A stretch of DNA of 50,091 nucleotides from positions 1 through 50,091 of the forward strand of contig DNUE01000095.1 in the NCBI GenBank assembly GCA_003508005.1, written 5' to 3'. The notes under the pieces were generated by a model. That model did not search any database, had not been told where the DNA came from, and was given only the letters and a program-made list of their open reading frames with translations. The position numbers and the translations under genes were made by a program. Below, piece after piece: positions 34,888-43,715 of the stretch. Every line of letters starts with the position of its first letter. Position 1 is the first letter of the stretch. This stretch comes from Desulfobulbaceae bacterium. GTDB taxonomy: Bacteria > Desulfobacterota > Desulfobulbia > Desulfobulbales > Desulfobulbaceae.

Positions 34888-35033
34888 TCTCTCTGCCCTG
34901 AAAACCTGTCAGAAAAACTCAGGGCGGGGGATCACTTCTCTGCCTGCGAGTTGGTCGGCATCGCAAAAACTCTATCCCGATGCCGGCAAGTCCAAGATAT
35001 TGAAACTTCTGTGGTGGATCATCAGTTTTTTCT

Positions 35034-35651
35034 TTATCCGTGTTGAGCAAGCTTCTTGGCGATCCTTGCCACATGTTCACCCTGGAAACGGGCGCCTGCC
35101 AGTTCGTTTTCATTGGGAGTGAGACTGCCGCCCGGACCTGCTATGGTAGAGGCACCGTAGGGGGAACATCCGCTGATCATGCCGATCTCCATCTGGCCGG
35201 GGAAGCTGTAGGGAAGGCCGACCACCACCATGCCCAAATGCAGCAGGACGATATGGAAACTGAGTATCGTCGATTCCTGGCCTCCGTGCTGGCTGTTGGA
35301 ACTGGCAAACACGCTGCCGGCCTTGCCGACCAGGGCGCCGCTCTGCCACAGCTTTCCGGTCGCATCGAGAAACTGCTTCATCTGGCCGCACATATTACCG
35401 AAACGGGTGGGTGTTCCGAATATTAACGCATCGGCTTCCCCCAGTTCATCAACGGTGCAGACCTTAACCCCCTTCTGTTCGTCAAGGGCGGCAACCGCCC
35501 CCATCTTCTCCAGCACTTCCTTCGGCAGGGTTTCAGGTACCCGCCGCAGTTCCGCCTGGACGCCCTCGACGGCAAGGGCGCCGGCCACGACACTCTGGGC
35601 CAATTTGTAGATGTGTCCGTACATCGAATAGTACACAACGAACAGTTTCAT
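35034..35651 (-). CDS. wrbA: NAD(P)H:quinone oxidoreductase WrbA
   Basis: A 205-residue FMN flavoprotein of the WrbA type that reduces quinones by two electrons, so limiting oxidative stress. The flavodoxin-like phosphate loop YYSMYGHIYKLA is at residues 7-18, the FMN-binding GTPTRFGNMCGQMKQFLD near 79-96, and SSNSQHGGQE near 118. An AAGGAG lies seven bases before the ATG. It is convergent with rpiB and divergent from a flavoprotein remnant. Confidence 0.95.
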   Translation of the reverse strand: MKLFVVYYSMYGHIYKLAQSVVAGALAVEGVQAELRRVPETLPKEVLEKMGAVAALDEQKGVKVCTVDELGEADALIFGTPTRFGNMCGQMKQFLDATGKLWQSGALVGKAGSVFASSNSQHGGQESTILSFHIVLLHLGMVVVGLPYSFPGQMEIGMISGCSPYGASTIAGPGGSLTPNENELAGARFQGEHVARIAKKLAQHG

Positions 35652-35824
35652 GGCCGTTCTCCTTCTCAGGTTTTCTTGATTCCTGCGGGATCAACCGGTG
35701 CAGGGATTCCGCCCCGATCACCCTATCTGTTCCATCATTTTCTTTCCCTAAACTGCTCTTTCTAATCAACCCGAACAAGAGTTGTCTCCGACTGAGCATA
35801 CCCTATGGCCTCGCTCGCGTCTGT

Positions 35825-36269
35825 ATGCTGCAAGTGTACCATGGGAATGCCTTCGATTCCAAGAAGACATTACAAGATATGTGCCAGATCATCCGCTGTT
35901 GGCAGGGAATACTCAGGATCAATGAACCGTTCCTGTGCACCCTCAACCAGTGCTGCAACTTCGAACACGAACATCTCAAAACCAAGCTCGGTGCCGACAT
36001 TGCCGCAATCGCCCCTGACGGAGCAAGAATCAAGGTCAGCTATGCCGGAGAGAAGGAGGTGTCGCATGATGCGATTTTTTTTCTGGGCGGGTCAACGCCG
36101 AAATCGTTTTTCGAAAAAGCTGGGTGTCTATTCCGGCAACAGGCCCAAGATCGATCAGTACGGGAATAACTCTATTCCCGGGCTCTTCCTGGCCGGGGAC
36201 CTGGTGGTGGAAAAGGGGACGATCATGGCCTCATTCAATTCAGCCGCTGCCGCAGTTGAAAAAATTTAA
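35825..36269 (+). pseudogene. remnant of an FAD-dependent oxidoreductase (C-terminal part)
   Basis: The frame from about 35825 gives VYHGNAFDSKKTLQDM and DAIFFLGGSTPKSFFEKAG, then is lost. The frame ending at 36269 continues with VYSGNRPKIDQYG, SIPGLFLAGDLVVEKGTI and MASFNSAAAAVEKI, the end of a thioredoxin-reductase-like flavoprotein. Removing one T at about 36122-36124 would join the two as KAGVYSGN. There is no N-terminal FAD-binding motif and no good start, so the gene is both truncated and frameshifted. Confidence 0.72.
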
Positions 36270-36849
36270 TCCTCTTCATAGGTCCTCGTCGGCTGGGACA
36301 AATGGCTAAAATGTCCGGCCCGATCGGACATTATCCTTCCAGGCCGGAATAGGCCCTTGATGTGAAACTGCGCCCACCTTTCCCTCGGCCAGACGGCTCT
36401 TGTGCCGTTTCAACTCCGGAATCTATCGCCGAGTGCCCAGGGTTAACCCCCCGTCACTTTCAGCCTGCAGAGGGATTCTGCAGCTCAAACCCATCCTGGT
36501 CAACTCATGCTCCGCCTAAAAACCTTTTCTCCATGCCTGAAGCACATGTTCCGTACATCTTCCGTCTCGCAACGATGCGCTGCCATACAAATCAATAACC
36601 CTGCCATAGTTTACGGCGGTGCATCAGCGAGGATCCAGCAAAATAACTGCATATCGCCAATGCGCAAAAACGCGCTGCACTCTCTCTGACCGCCGGCATC
36701 GACTGTTGATTTTTTGCACGGTGATCAATATTGGCACAGGGCTTGAATTAACAAGGGTTGAGGAAGATCGATCACCCTTATGAGTCGGAAAGGAAACAGG
36801 GCAGCCTAAGAATAGGGGCCCATTGTCGGGGTCGGCTCGGGAGATGCAC
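36270..36849. other. intergenic region after the oxidoreductase remnant
   Basis: About 580 bases with no supported gene. Open frames in it lack any family features. The one notable element is the sigma-54-like site at 36732-36746. Some of the region may be further decay of the neighbouring remnant. Confidence 0.4.
36732..36746 (+). promoter_or_regulatory. candidate sigma-54 promoter
   Basis: TGGCAC-AGGGC-TTGA matches the sigma-54 consensus in all but the last base (TTGA for TTGC). It lies about 100 bases before the small gene at 36850. The GG pair is perfect, but the GC pair is GA, which weakens the call. Confidence 0.35.
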
Positions 36850-37107
36850 ATGGGCTGGAAGGAAAAAATCAAATTTGCAATCAAGGACAAACTGATGGGG
36901 CGATTCAGGAACACGGGCGCAAAGGCAGGTGATATCCTGTCCCCCGAATGGCTGTACAATGAGTATCTGACCACCTTGAGCCCCAAGGAGGAAAGAATCC
37001 TTGAGGAAGCGGTAAACGAGATGATCCACCAGGGCCTGCTGGAATACGCGGGAGGCAGAAAACCAAGCTATCGCCTGACCAAAAAAGGGGAGCAGTCACT
37101 ATGCTGA
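36850..37107 (+). CDS. small winged-helix-like protein, function unknown
   Basis: An 85-residue protein with no family I recognise with confidence. A basic N-terminal helix (WKEKIKFAIKDKLMGRF) is followed by TLSPKEERILEEAVNEMIHQGLLEY and YRLTKKGEQSL, which has the look of a winged-helix DNA-binding domain (recognition helix then wing with RKPSYRLTKKG). The ATG at 36850 is preferred because GGGAG sits at a normal distance; an ATG at 36844 is possible. Downstream, 37108-37310 appears empty. Confidence 0.55.
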   Translation: MGWKEKIKFAIKDKLMGRFRNTGAKAGDILSPEWLYNEYLTTLSPKEERILEEAVNEMIHQGLLEYAGGRKPSYRLTKKGEQSLC

Positions 37108-37310
37108 AGCACTACTCAGACGGCACGGTTTCGCCTTGGGCTGGCTGTTCATCAACAGGGGGCACAAAGTCAGCATGAGCCACCCTGACAATGACAATCT
37201 TGATCCCAAATATTCACCGGGCAATCGCCTCGTGAGAACAGCCTGCCAGCCCGAGAAGAGCGACGCTTTACGTTAATTTGCTTACCCGCTCCCCCCAGCG
37301 CCGAACGGCT

Positions 37311-40300
37311 TCACCCCTCCCCGGCAGGTAGCGAAAAATAAAATGCCGCACCCCGGCCCGGCTCTGATTCCACCCATATTCGCCCACCGGACCGCTCCAC
37401 CACCTTTTTGCAGATCGCAAGGCCTATCCCGGTGCCTGGATACTCATCTCTCCGATGCAGCCGCTGGAATACCATAAATATTCGATCTGCAAATTTGGGA
37501 TCAATTCCTATGCCGTTGTCGCGGACACAGATAATCCACTCACTGCCTTCCCTTTTCGCGGAAACATGAATTTGGGGAGGTTGCTCGCTCCTGAACTTCA
37601 AGGCATTGCTGATAAGGTTCTGCAGCAGGTTGGTTAACTGCATCTCGTCGGCAAGGACGACGGGCAGCGATTCCGATTCGATCCTTGCGCCACTTTCCTC
37701 TATTGCATTTTTCAGATGGCACAAAATGCTATCGAGAACAGCCCCCAGGGACACCTTCCCCAGACGGAGTTCACCCCCGCCGACCCTGGAAAACAGCAGC
37801 AGGTCTGTGAGCAGTTTCTGCATGTGCGCCGCGCCTTCAACGGCAAAGTTGATGAAGGTATCCGCCTTCTCATCCAGCTTTCCCTGATACCGCCGGCTGA
37901 GCAGCTGCACAAAGCTGGAAACAGTCCGCAGCGGCTCCTGCAGGTCGTGGGAAATGATGTAGGCGTACTGCTGCAGATCCCGGTTGGAACGTTCAAGCTC
38001 CTTGTTGCTTTCCGCCAGTTGACGGATGTTGCGCTGTAACTCGTTGTTGAGAATCAAAATTTTCTTATCGGCCTCGTTTCGTTCGGTAATATCATGCACC
38101 ATGCCCCCTGATCGGATCAACTTTCCGTTTTCATCCCTGAAATGTTCGCATTTTTCATGAACATACCTGATTGTACCGGTTGATTTTTGAACGATCCGAT
38201 GCTCAATTTCATAGTAGTCCTTCCCCTTCCGGAGGGAATCCCAATAGATTGTATGGACTTTCTCACGATCCTCAGGATGCACCGAATCAAGAAAATCTTC
38301 ATAGCAGGGGGCGAATGACTGCGGCTGCAGGCCAAAAATACGGAACACCTCGTCCGACCAGGTCAATACATTGCTGGCAATGTCCAGCTCCCAGCTGCCC
38401 AGATGCGCTATCCGCTGCGCCCGGTTCAGCCGCTCCTCGCTCACTTTCAGCTGTCGAGCCGTTTCCTTGATACTGGTGACATCCCGTGCCACATGCACGG
38501 TGGCAAAAATCTCGCCCCGCCCGTCGACAAGAGGGGTTGTGGTCACCAGAAAATCGCCCCCCAAACTTTTCTCATGCACCTCGGCCATATGTTGCCGCCC
38601 ATCCTTCCGGGTGAGAACGTGGGGACATTCTTCGTTCGGATGTGACGATTTATGAACACAGGCAAATAAAGCCCCGATGCACTGATCAGGACGGATGCGC
38701 ATCTTGTCCGCCATGGCGCGGTTGGCACGGACAATCCGGTGCTGGGGATCTATGATGGCGATGAGGTCGGGGACGGCGTCAAAGGTCATCTCCCACTCCT
38801 GCTTTGCCTGCAGCAACTGTTTCTCTATCGACTTCCGTTCGGTGATATCCATAAGGGCGGCGATCCCCCCCCGCACTTTCCTCTCGGCGTCATACAAGGG
38901 TGCAGCGGAGCCCAACATTCGCCGGGCATTTCCGCTGGACGTGATAATATCTATTTCTATATCATCCGCCCGTATTCCGTGCGCGACGGCATGATGCAAT
39001 GGCATTTCCTCCGGCGTCAGTTCCTCTCCGTTCCTGAATACTCTTAGTTGCGTAACCTTTTCTTCTCCAGGGGCAGACTGCGAAACATTCCCTGCAGGAT
39101 CGACTCCGAGCAGTCTGGCGGCGGCCAGGTTGCCGGTGATCACCCGGCATTCCGGATCGTGCGCGATCCAGATCGGGACCGGGGTGAAATCGAGAAGCTG
39201 CTTGAACTGCAGGGCATTGCTGCGTTCCCTCGCCTCGCTTTCCCGCAGGGCTCTTTCCGTCCTGCTCTTGCGCAGGGTTTCGACAAAGACCGCAGCCAGG
39301 GCCTGAACCGATTCCAGATCATCATCACCATACCCGCCATCCCGGTTGGCAAGGGCTACCATGCCGATGGTCTTTCCCCCGTAGGCAAGCGGTACCCCCA
39401 GGAAGGAGGTCAGCGGCGGATGCCCCGCCGGAGTCCCGATATTCGCCGGATGAGAGGATGGGTCATTGGTGAAAAAAGGCACTCCCTCGGCCAAAACCTG
39501 GCCGTGGAGGCCTTCAATCCTGAAGCTTCCCGGCGGACGCCGGGGGCCTGTTTTGTCTTCCATGGCCCATTGCTGCCAGCCGGGATCCCAGACGGCGATG
39601 TCATGGAGCAGGCCGTCGGGACCGATTTCACCGATCAAGCCGAACCTGCTGCCGGTGAGCTTCTCAGCCACCCGCAGCGTAACCGCTGCCAGGTCCTCAT
39701 CTGTCTCGCATGCCAGACCAGCTTCGAATATTTCCTTTATTCCCTGCAGCAGGGCGTTATTGCGCCTGATCTTCTTTTCAGCCAGCTTGCGCTCGGTGAT
39801 GTCTGCCAGGGCAAGAACCGCCAGCAGGGGCTTGCCATCCTTGTCCCTGGCCTGGGTTCCGCTGTACCTGAAAATCCGTGCCCAGTCGATATCGAGCCGC
39901 CGGATATGTACTTCACAAGCACGGAGGGTTTCACCCTGCAGGATGCGGTTCAAAGGCCAGCGTTCATAGGGAAGGATTCCCTCCTCGACCGTAGCAAGCT
40001 CAAAATTTGCTGCAAACTCAGGCAGTCTGCGAAGATACTCCCTTTCCGAGGAAAATCCGTGAATGCTCACCGCGGCCGGATTCCAGTAAACAAGGTTGCC
40101 GTCAAAATCGGAGACAATCACCCCTTCAGCAAGAGTATGCAAGGTGGTTCGCAGCTGCGCTTCGCTGATTCGCAGAATCTCCTCCGTCCTCTGCCGCTCG
40201 GTGATGTCCCGGGCAATGCCCTGGACGCCGGCAACCTTGCCATCCCTGGCAATCGGCGTGGCGCTGATCTCGCACAGGGCGGTAGAACCGTCGGCCTTCC

Positions 40301-41570
40301 GCACCCGAAGTGCCAGCAAAGAGATCTCTTGACCGCGGTTGATCCGGGACAGGGCCTGATTGGCCATGCGCAGTTCAGCGGGAGGGATGAAGCGGAACAG
40401 GGGCCTGCCCTGCACCTGGTCCGGCGAATAACCCAATGCCCTGACCGCAGGCGAAACATAGGTGAACCTGCCGCAGGAATCCAGTTGGAAAATAATATCG
40501 GTGCTGGTCTCCGCCATGCGGCGAAATCGCTCCTCGCTTTCCGCCAGTTCAAGTTCCGCCTGCTTGTATTTCGTGGTTTCACGCAGGGTGAAGACCAGGG
40601 CCGTCACCCGGTCGGCCGGGTCCTTGACCGGAACCAGGCTCCAGTCCCAGTAGGTGACGCCCCGTTCAGGCTGGTCGGGAAATTCGAAGGGCTTGTCCTT
40701 GAAGAAGACCGGCTGCCCGCTATCGCGAACCCGCTGGAAGATCTCCTCGTTCTCCTTGTGGGGGAAAAGAACGAAATGGTTTTTGCCGGCCAGCTCTTCC
40801 GGCGTCATGTTGCAGGTTCGGGCATAGGAGGGGTTGACCCAGAGGAAATTGAAGTCCGGGTCGAGATAGACCAGCATGACGTCGGTGCTGTCAATGATGG
40901 CGCGCAGCAGCGACGACTTCCGCTGCAGCTTGTTCTCCGCCACTATCCGCTGGGAAATATCGGAGACGCTGATTCGCATCTCAACCACATCCCCGACTTC
41001 ATCCCTAATCGTGATCCCTTCAAGCTGGACAGGCAACAGCGTCCCGTCCTTTTTTTGCAGCCGGCATTCCGTGACCTGCCTGTCATCTTCCCCACGTGCC
41101 CGGCGGAGGAAAAAATAGAAGATATCTGCATCCTCCTTGTGGACAAGGAGCGAAAAGGCTTTCCGCGACAGTTCGTTTTTGTTCGACCCCAGCATGGCCG
41201 CGCCGGTCAAATTGACCGAGATGATCTTTCCATCCGGATCCAGGCTGAAATAGCCGACCGGGGAAAAATCATAGAGATCGGCAAGCAGGCGGCGCGATTC
41301 CTCGAGTTCCTGCTGCGCCGCGCGCAGTTCCTCGTTCTGCATCTCCAGTTCAATCTGGTAGGTGCCGAGTTCGGGGACAACCGGCTCGCTTTCCTGCCCG
41401 GGCCGTACTTCCAGCCCTCCGGGATCCTTCAGGAATTCTTCGCCATGGTGATGCTGGCCGGCGAGGACATCGACTTCGGCGCAGGATCGCGCCTGTTTGC
41501 CGATTGCTTCGCCAGCTATATTCCCGCTGCCCTTCCTTTTTCTTTTTCTTGGATTGCTGTTCTGTTTCAT
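37311..41570 (-). CDS. membrane-free multi-PAS/GAF sensor histidine kinase
   Basis: A very long kinase of about 1419 residues from the ATG at 41570 (an ATG at 41606 is possible; neither has a clear ribosome site). By eye, from the N-terminus: coiled coil, four PAS domains (about 95-215, 220-340, 350-465, 470-605), one GAF domain (about 620-790), three more PAS domains (about 800-1180), coiled coil, HisKA with SHDLQEPLRTVSSFVQLL, and an ATPase domain with QNLISNALKF, VRDNGIGIDP and GTGIGLAICKKVVERSGG. No membrane helix or receiver is visible, so it should be a cytosolic sensor of redox or ligand signals. Its partner regulator is unknown; the receiver protein at 28350 is a candidate only by proximity. 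Confidence 0.9.
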   Translation of the reverse strand: MKQNSNPRKRKRKGSGNIAGEAIGKQARSCAEVDVLAGQHHHGEEFLKDPGGLEVRPGQESEPVVPELGTYQIELEMQNEELRAAQQELEESRRLLADLYDFSPVGYFSLDPDGKIISVNLTGAAMLGSNKNELSRKAFSLLVHKEDADIFYFFLRRARGEDDRQVTECRLQKKDGTLLPVQLEGITIRDEVGDVVEMRISVSDISQRIVAENKLQRKSSLLRAIIDSTDVMLVYLDPDFNFLWVNPSYARTCNMTPEELAGKNHFVLFPHKENEEIFQRVRDSGQPVFFKDKPFEFPDQPERGVTYWDWSLVPVKDPADRVTALVFTLRETTKYKQAELELAESEERFRRMAETSTDIIFQLDSCGRFTYVSPAVRALGYSPDQVQGRPLFRFIPPAELRMANQALSRINRGQEISLLALRVRKADGSTALCEISATPIARDGKVAGVQGIARDITERQRTEEILRISEAQLRTTLHTLAEGVIVSDFDGNLVYWNPAAVSIHGFSSEREYLRRLPEFAANFELATVEEGILPYERWPLNRILQGETLRACEVHIRRLDIDWARIFRYSGTQARDKDGKPLLAVLALADITERKLAEKKIRRNNALLQGIKEIFEAGLACETDEDLAAVTLRVAEKLTGSRFGLIGEIGPDGLLHDIAVWDPGWQQWAMEDKTGPRRPPGSFRIEGLHGQVLAEGVPFFTNDPSSHPANIGTPAGHPPLTSFLGVPLAYGGKTIGMVALANRDGGYGDDDLESVQALAAVFVETLRKSRTERALRESEARERSNALQFKQLLDFTPVPIWIAHDPECRVITGNLAAARLLGVDPAGNVSQSAPGEEKVTQLRVFRNGEELTPEEMPLHHAVAHGIRADDIEIDIITSSGNARRMLGSAAPLYDAERKVRGGIAALMDITERKSIEKQLLQAKQEWEMTFDAVPDLIAIIDPQHRIVRANRAMADKMRIRPDQCIGALFACVHKSSHPNEECPHVLTRKDGRQHMAEVHEKSLGGDFLVTTTPLVDGRGEIFATVHVARDVTSIKETARQLKVSEERLNRAQRIAHLGSWELDIASNVLTWSDEVFRIFGLQPQSFAPCYEDFLDSVHPEDREKVHTIYWDSLRKGKDYYEIEHRIVQKSTGTIRYVHEKCEHFRDENGKLIRSGGMVHDITERNEADKKILILNNELQRNIRQLAESNKELERSNRDLQQYAYIISHDLQEPLRTVSSFVQLLSRRYQGKLDEKADTFINFAVEGAAHMQKLLTDLLLFSRVGGGELRLGKVSLGAVLDSILCHLKNAIEESGARIESESLPVVLADEMQLTNLLQNLISNALKFRSEQPPQIHVSAKREGSEWIICVRDNGIGIDPKFADRIFMVFQRLHRRDEYPGTGIGLAICKKVVERSGGRIWVESEPGRGAAFYFSLPAGEG

Positions 41571-41900
41571 AGGATACTGGAGAATCGTTACACTTGTTGC
41601 CCGCATCACCGGACGTTCAGGCTCCCTTTGCGCGCCAGCGGCCCTCTCAGCAGCCAGTCGATTCCTTCGCCATTGATCCGACATGCGGACTGCATAATAT
41701 TCTGATCACCGCTGAAACTCAGCAAGGATAGTGTTTGTGCCCTGGAAATCCTGGTCGTTTCGATCGGCGCCATAAATCCCCCCGCAAAGATGACCGTGTT
41801 TTCACCTTCGTCGGTGGCACGCCAACTCTTCGCCGCCGAATGATCAACATACCAGAGCAACAGAATGCAAGCCACAACCTTGATGATCCCCCAAAAAGTC

Positions 41901-41930
41901 GTCACACCCGCGCAGGCGGGTATCCATTCA
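41901..41930. repeat. REP-like palindromic element
   Basis: ACCCGC-GCAG-GCGGGT (41906-41921) inside a GTCACACCCGCGCAGGCGGG context is similar to a widespread intergenic palindrome family in Proteobacteria. It lies in the short gap between the membrane protein and the kinase. One copy only is seen in the window. The gap 41571-41949 otherwise shows no gene. Confidence 0.45.
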
Positions 41931-41949
41931 AAGGACAACTTATTGAAAA

Positions 41950-43017
41950 TCAGTGTTGCAGCAGACAGGGGATTATTCTCTCATTGGCCGTATTCCCTGC
42001 CAATACCTTCAATACGGAAAAATAGGTCAGATTGCTGAAAAGAACCATATAGGTTGTCAGCATGACAAAAGAGGTCATACAACCCAGAGAGAAGAGCAAC
42101 CAGGTCCTTTCAATTTTTCTGAAATTTCTTTGCAACGAGGGGATGCTGCCGGCCCGCTGAAAAATCCCCGGCAGCAGTCCGAAAAATACGCCGCAAAAAA
42201 GAGTGGCATAGAGCGGGTAGCCGATAAAACTGTACTCCTTCTGGATCATGTCAAAGGGGCAGTGGTGCGTTGGCAGTTCGTAAACATACATGGAGATAAA
42301 CGAGACGACCGATGCCATGGAAATAATGAAGAAGAGGGCCGCCAAGGAAGAATGAAGGTAGCGCAGGAATGCTTTTTCCCAAAACAAACCGAAGAGGGAT
42401 GTGACAGCATAGAGAACAAATCCGGTATAAAAAACCACCATTGAAGGTCCTGCCGGAAGGCCTGCTATACTGCTGGCCACGCTGCCTCCGGAGGTGCTGA
42501 ATAACGATCCGCAGCACGAGGTGATAATGTCAGGGTCAAGACCGAGAAAATATTGGAGCTGCAAATACAAATCAGCACAGATACAAGGCAGCAGCACGAG
42601 CAAAACAGCGTATTTCAGCCTGACCAGCGGAAAATCCTCGCCCAGGTGATCGAGATAGTTCAACACAAGCCACAGACCGGCCGCAAAACAAATGATAATT
42701 TTGGACAGGAGGGCAAGCCAGCCGACAGGATTGGCGTTCAAGGATCCTGTCGCGCACATGGCGCCGACAAACAGCTGGTGAATGTCCTCCGCGGTATAAA
42801 CAAAGAGGAATACGGAAAGGATCTGGAACCCCAGGACATAATTCATGATCGTGGAGATCAGATAGGTCTTTCGTTCCAGGGAGAGCTGATAGGCAGAACT
42901 GCTTTGGAAATCCCACCGCAGGAGCACTACGGTTCCGAGCAGCCCGGCATACAGCGTCATTACCGTGACAAGAACGGAACCAATGAGCAGTGCGAGGATT
43001 CCGGAGTGAAATATCAC
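41950..43017 (-). CDS. polytopic membrane protein of the SCO/ABC operon, unknown family
   Basis: A 355-residue protein with about nine membrane helices. The start is a GTG one base after the ATPase stop (TGAGGTG), so translation is likely coupled. Two features suggest metal or redox work at the membrane: a CysCys pair in ITSCCGSLF near residue 165, and the loop LPTHHCPFDMIQKEY near residue 250 with two His and one Cys. I do not recognise the family. It is the last gene of the minus-strand operon that begins with the SCO protein, and so is likely to work with the permease and ATPase encoded just before it. Confidence 0.72.
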   Translation of the reverse strand: MIFHSGILALLIGSVLVTVMTLYAGLLGTVVLLRWDFQSSSAYQLSLERKTYLISTIMNYVLGFQILSVFLFVYTAEDIHQLFVGAMCATGSLNANPVGWLALLSKIIICFAAGLWLVLNYLDHLGEDFPLVRLKYAVLLVLLPCICADLYLQLQYFLGLDPDIITSCCGSLFSTSGGSVASSIAGLPAGPSMVVFYTGFVLYAVTSLFGLFWEKAFLRYLHSSLAALFFIISMASVVSFISMYVYELPTHHCPFDMIQKEYSFIGYPLYATLFCGVFFGLLPGIFQRAGSIPSLQRNFRKIERTWLLFSLGCMTSFVMLTTYMVLFSNLTYFSVLKVLAGNTANERIIPCLLQH

Positions 43018-43018
43018 C

Positions 43019-43714
43019 TCAGTGCGCCCCCGCCAGCCGTCCGTCCCGCATGGCGATAATTTTGCCCACCAGGCTGTGTTCATAGACAAAGGCATCATGG
43101 GTGGCAATGACCACTGTCCTGTTTTCGCCACAGAGTGCTGCCAGGATGTCCATGAATTCCGCCGCAAGCTTTTTGTCGAGATGCGCAGTCGGCTCGTCGG
43201 CAATAATCACATCCGGATTATTGATGAGGGCCCGGGCAATCGCCACTCTCTGCTGCTCGCCGCCGGAGAGAAACTTGACCTTCATCTTCTTTTTTTCGGT
43301 TATGGAGAACCTGTCCATGACCGCCAGCGCCCTCTCCTTCATTTCCGCGGGCGGCAAATCCGTCGGGCAGAGCGGCAGCACAATGTTGTCAAGAACGCTC
43401 AAGCTTCGAATAAGATGGTATTGCTGGAAGATAAAACCGAACTTGTTGCGCCGCATTTCGGTCAGAAACCGTTCGGGAAGTTTGACCACATCCTTGCCGT
43501 CAACAAAAATTTTACCCTCTGTCGGCCGGGACATGCACCCTATTGCGCTGAGCAGGGAAGTTTTGCCGGAACCGCTCGGCCCCTGGAGGACGGTTATCCC
43601 TCCCCGTTCGATTTCGACGGAAATATCATGGAGGGCGGTCATTTCGTCAGGTTTCCCGGGGTTGTAGACCTTTTTGACATGGTGGGTCCTGATGATATAT
43701 GCGCTCCTTTCCAT
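43019..43714 (-). CDS. MacB/LolD-type ABC ATPase
   Basis: A 231-residue ABC ATPase of the group that drives FtsX-like mechanotransmission permeases. Walker A GPSGSGKTS is near residues 41-49, the signature LSGGEQQRVAIARAL near 146-160 and Walker B VIIADEPTAHLD near 165-176, with the switch His in VIATHD. All residues for ATP hydrolysis are present. It lies one base after the permease gene and one before the membrane-protein gene. Confidence 0.95.
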   Translation of the reverse strand: MERSAYIIRTHHVKKVYNPGKPDEMTALHDISVEIERGGITVLQGPSGSGKTSLLSAIGCMSRPTEGKIFVDGKDVVKLPERFLTEMRRNKFGFIFQQYHLIRSLSVLDNIVLPLCPTDLPPAEMKERALAVMDRFSITEKKKMKVKFLSGGEQQRVAIARALINNPDVIIADEPTAHLDKKLAAEFMDILAALCGENRTVVIATHDAFVYEHSLVGKIIAMRDGRLAGAH

Positions 43715-43715
43715 T

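Noticed and set aside
39048..41705. Long plus-strand open frame (885 codons) opposite the histidine kinase
   Set aside because: The minus strand encodes clear PAS, HisKA and ATPase domains. The plus frame has no recognisable domain and is a shadow.
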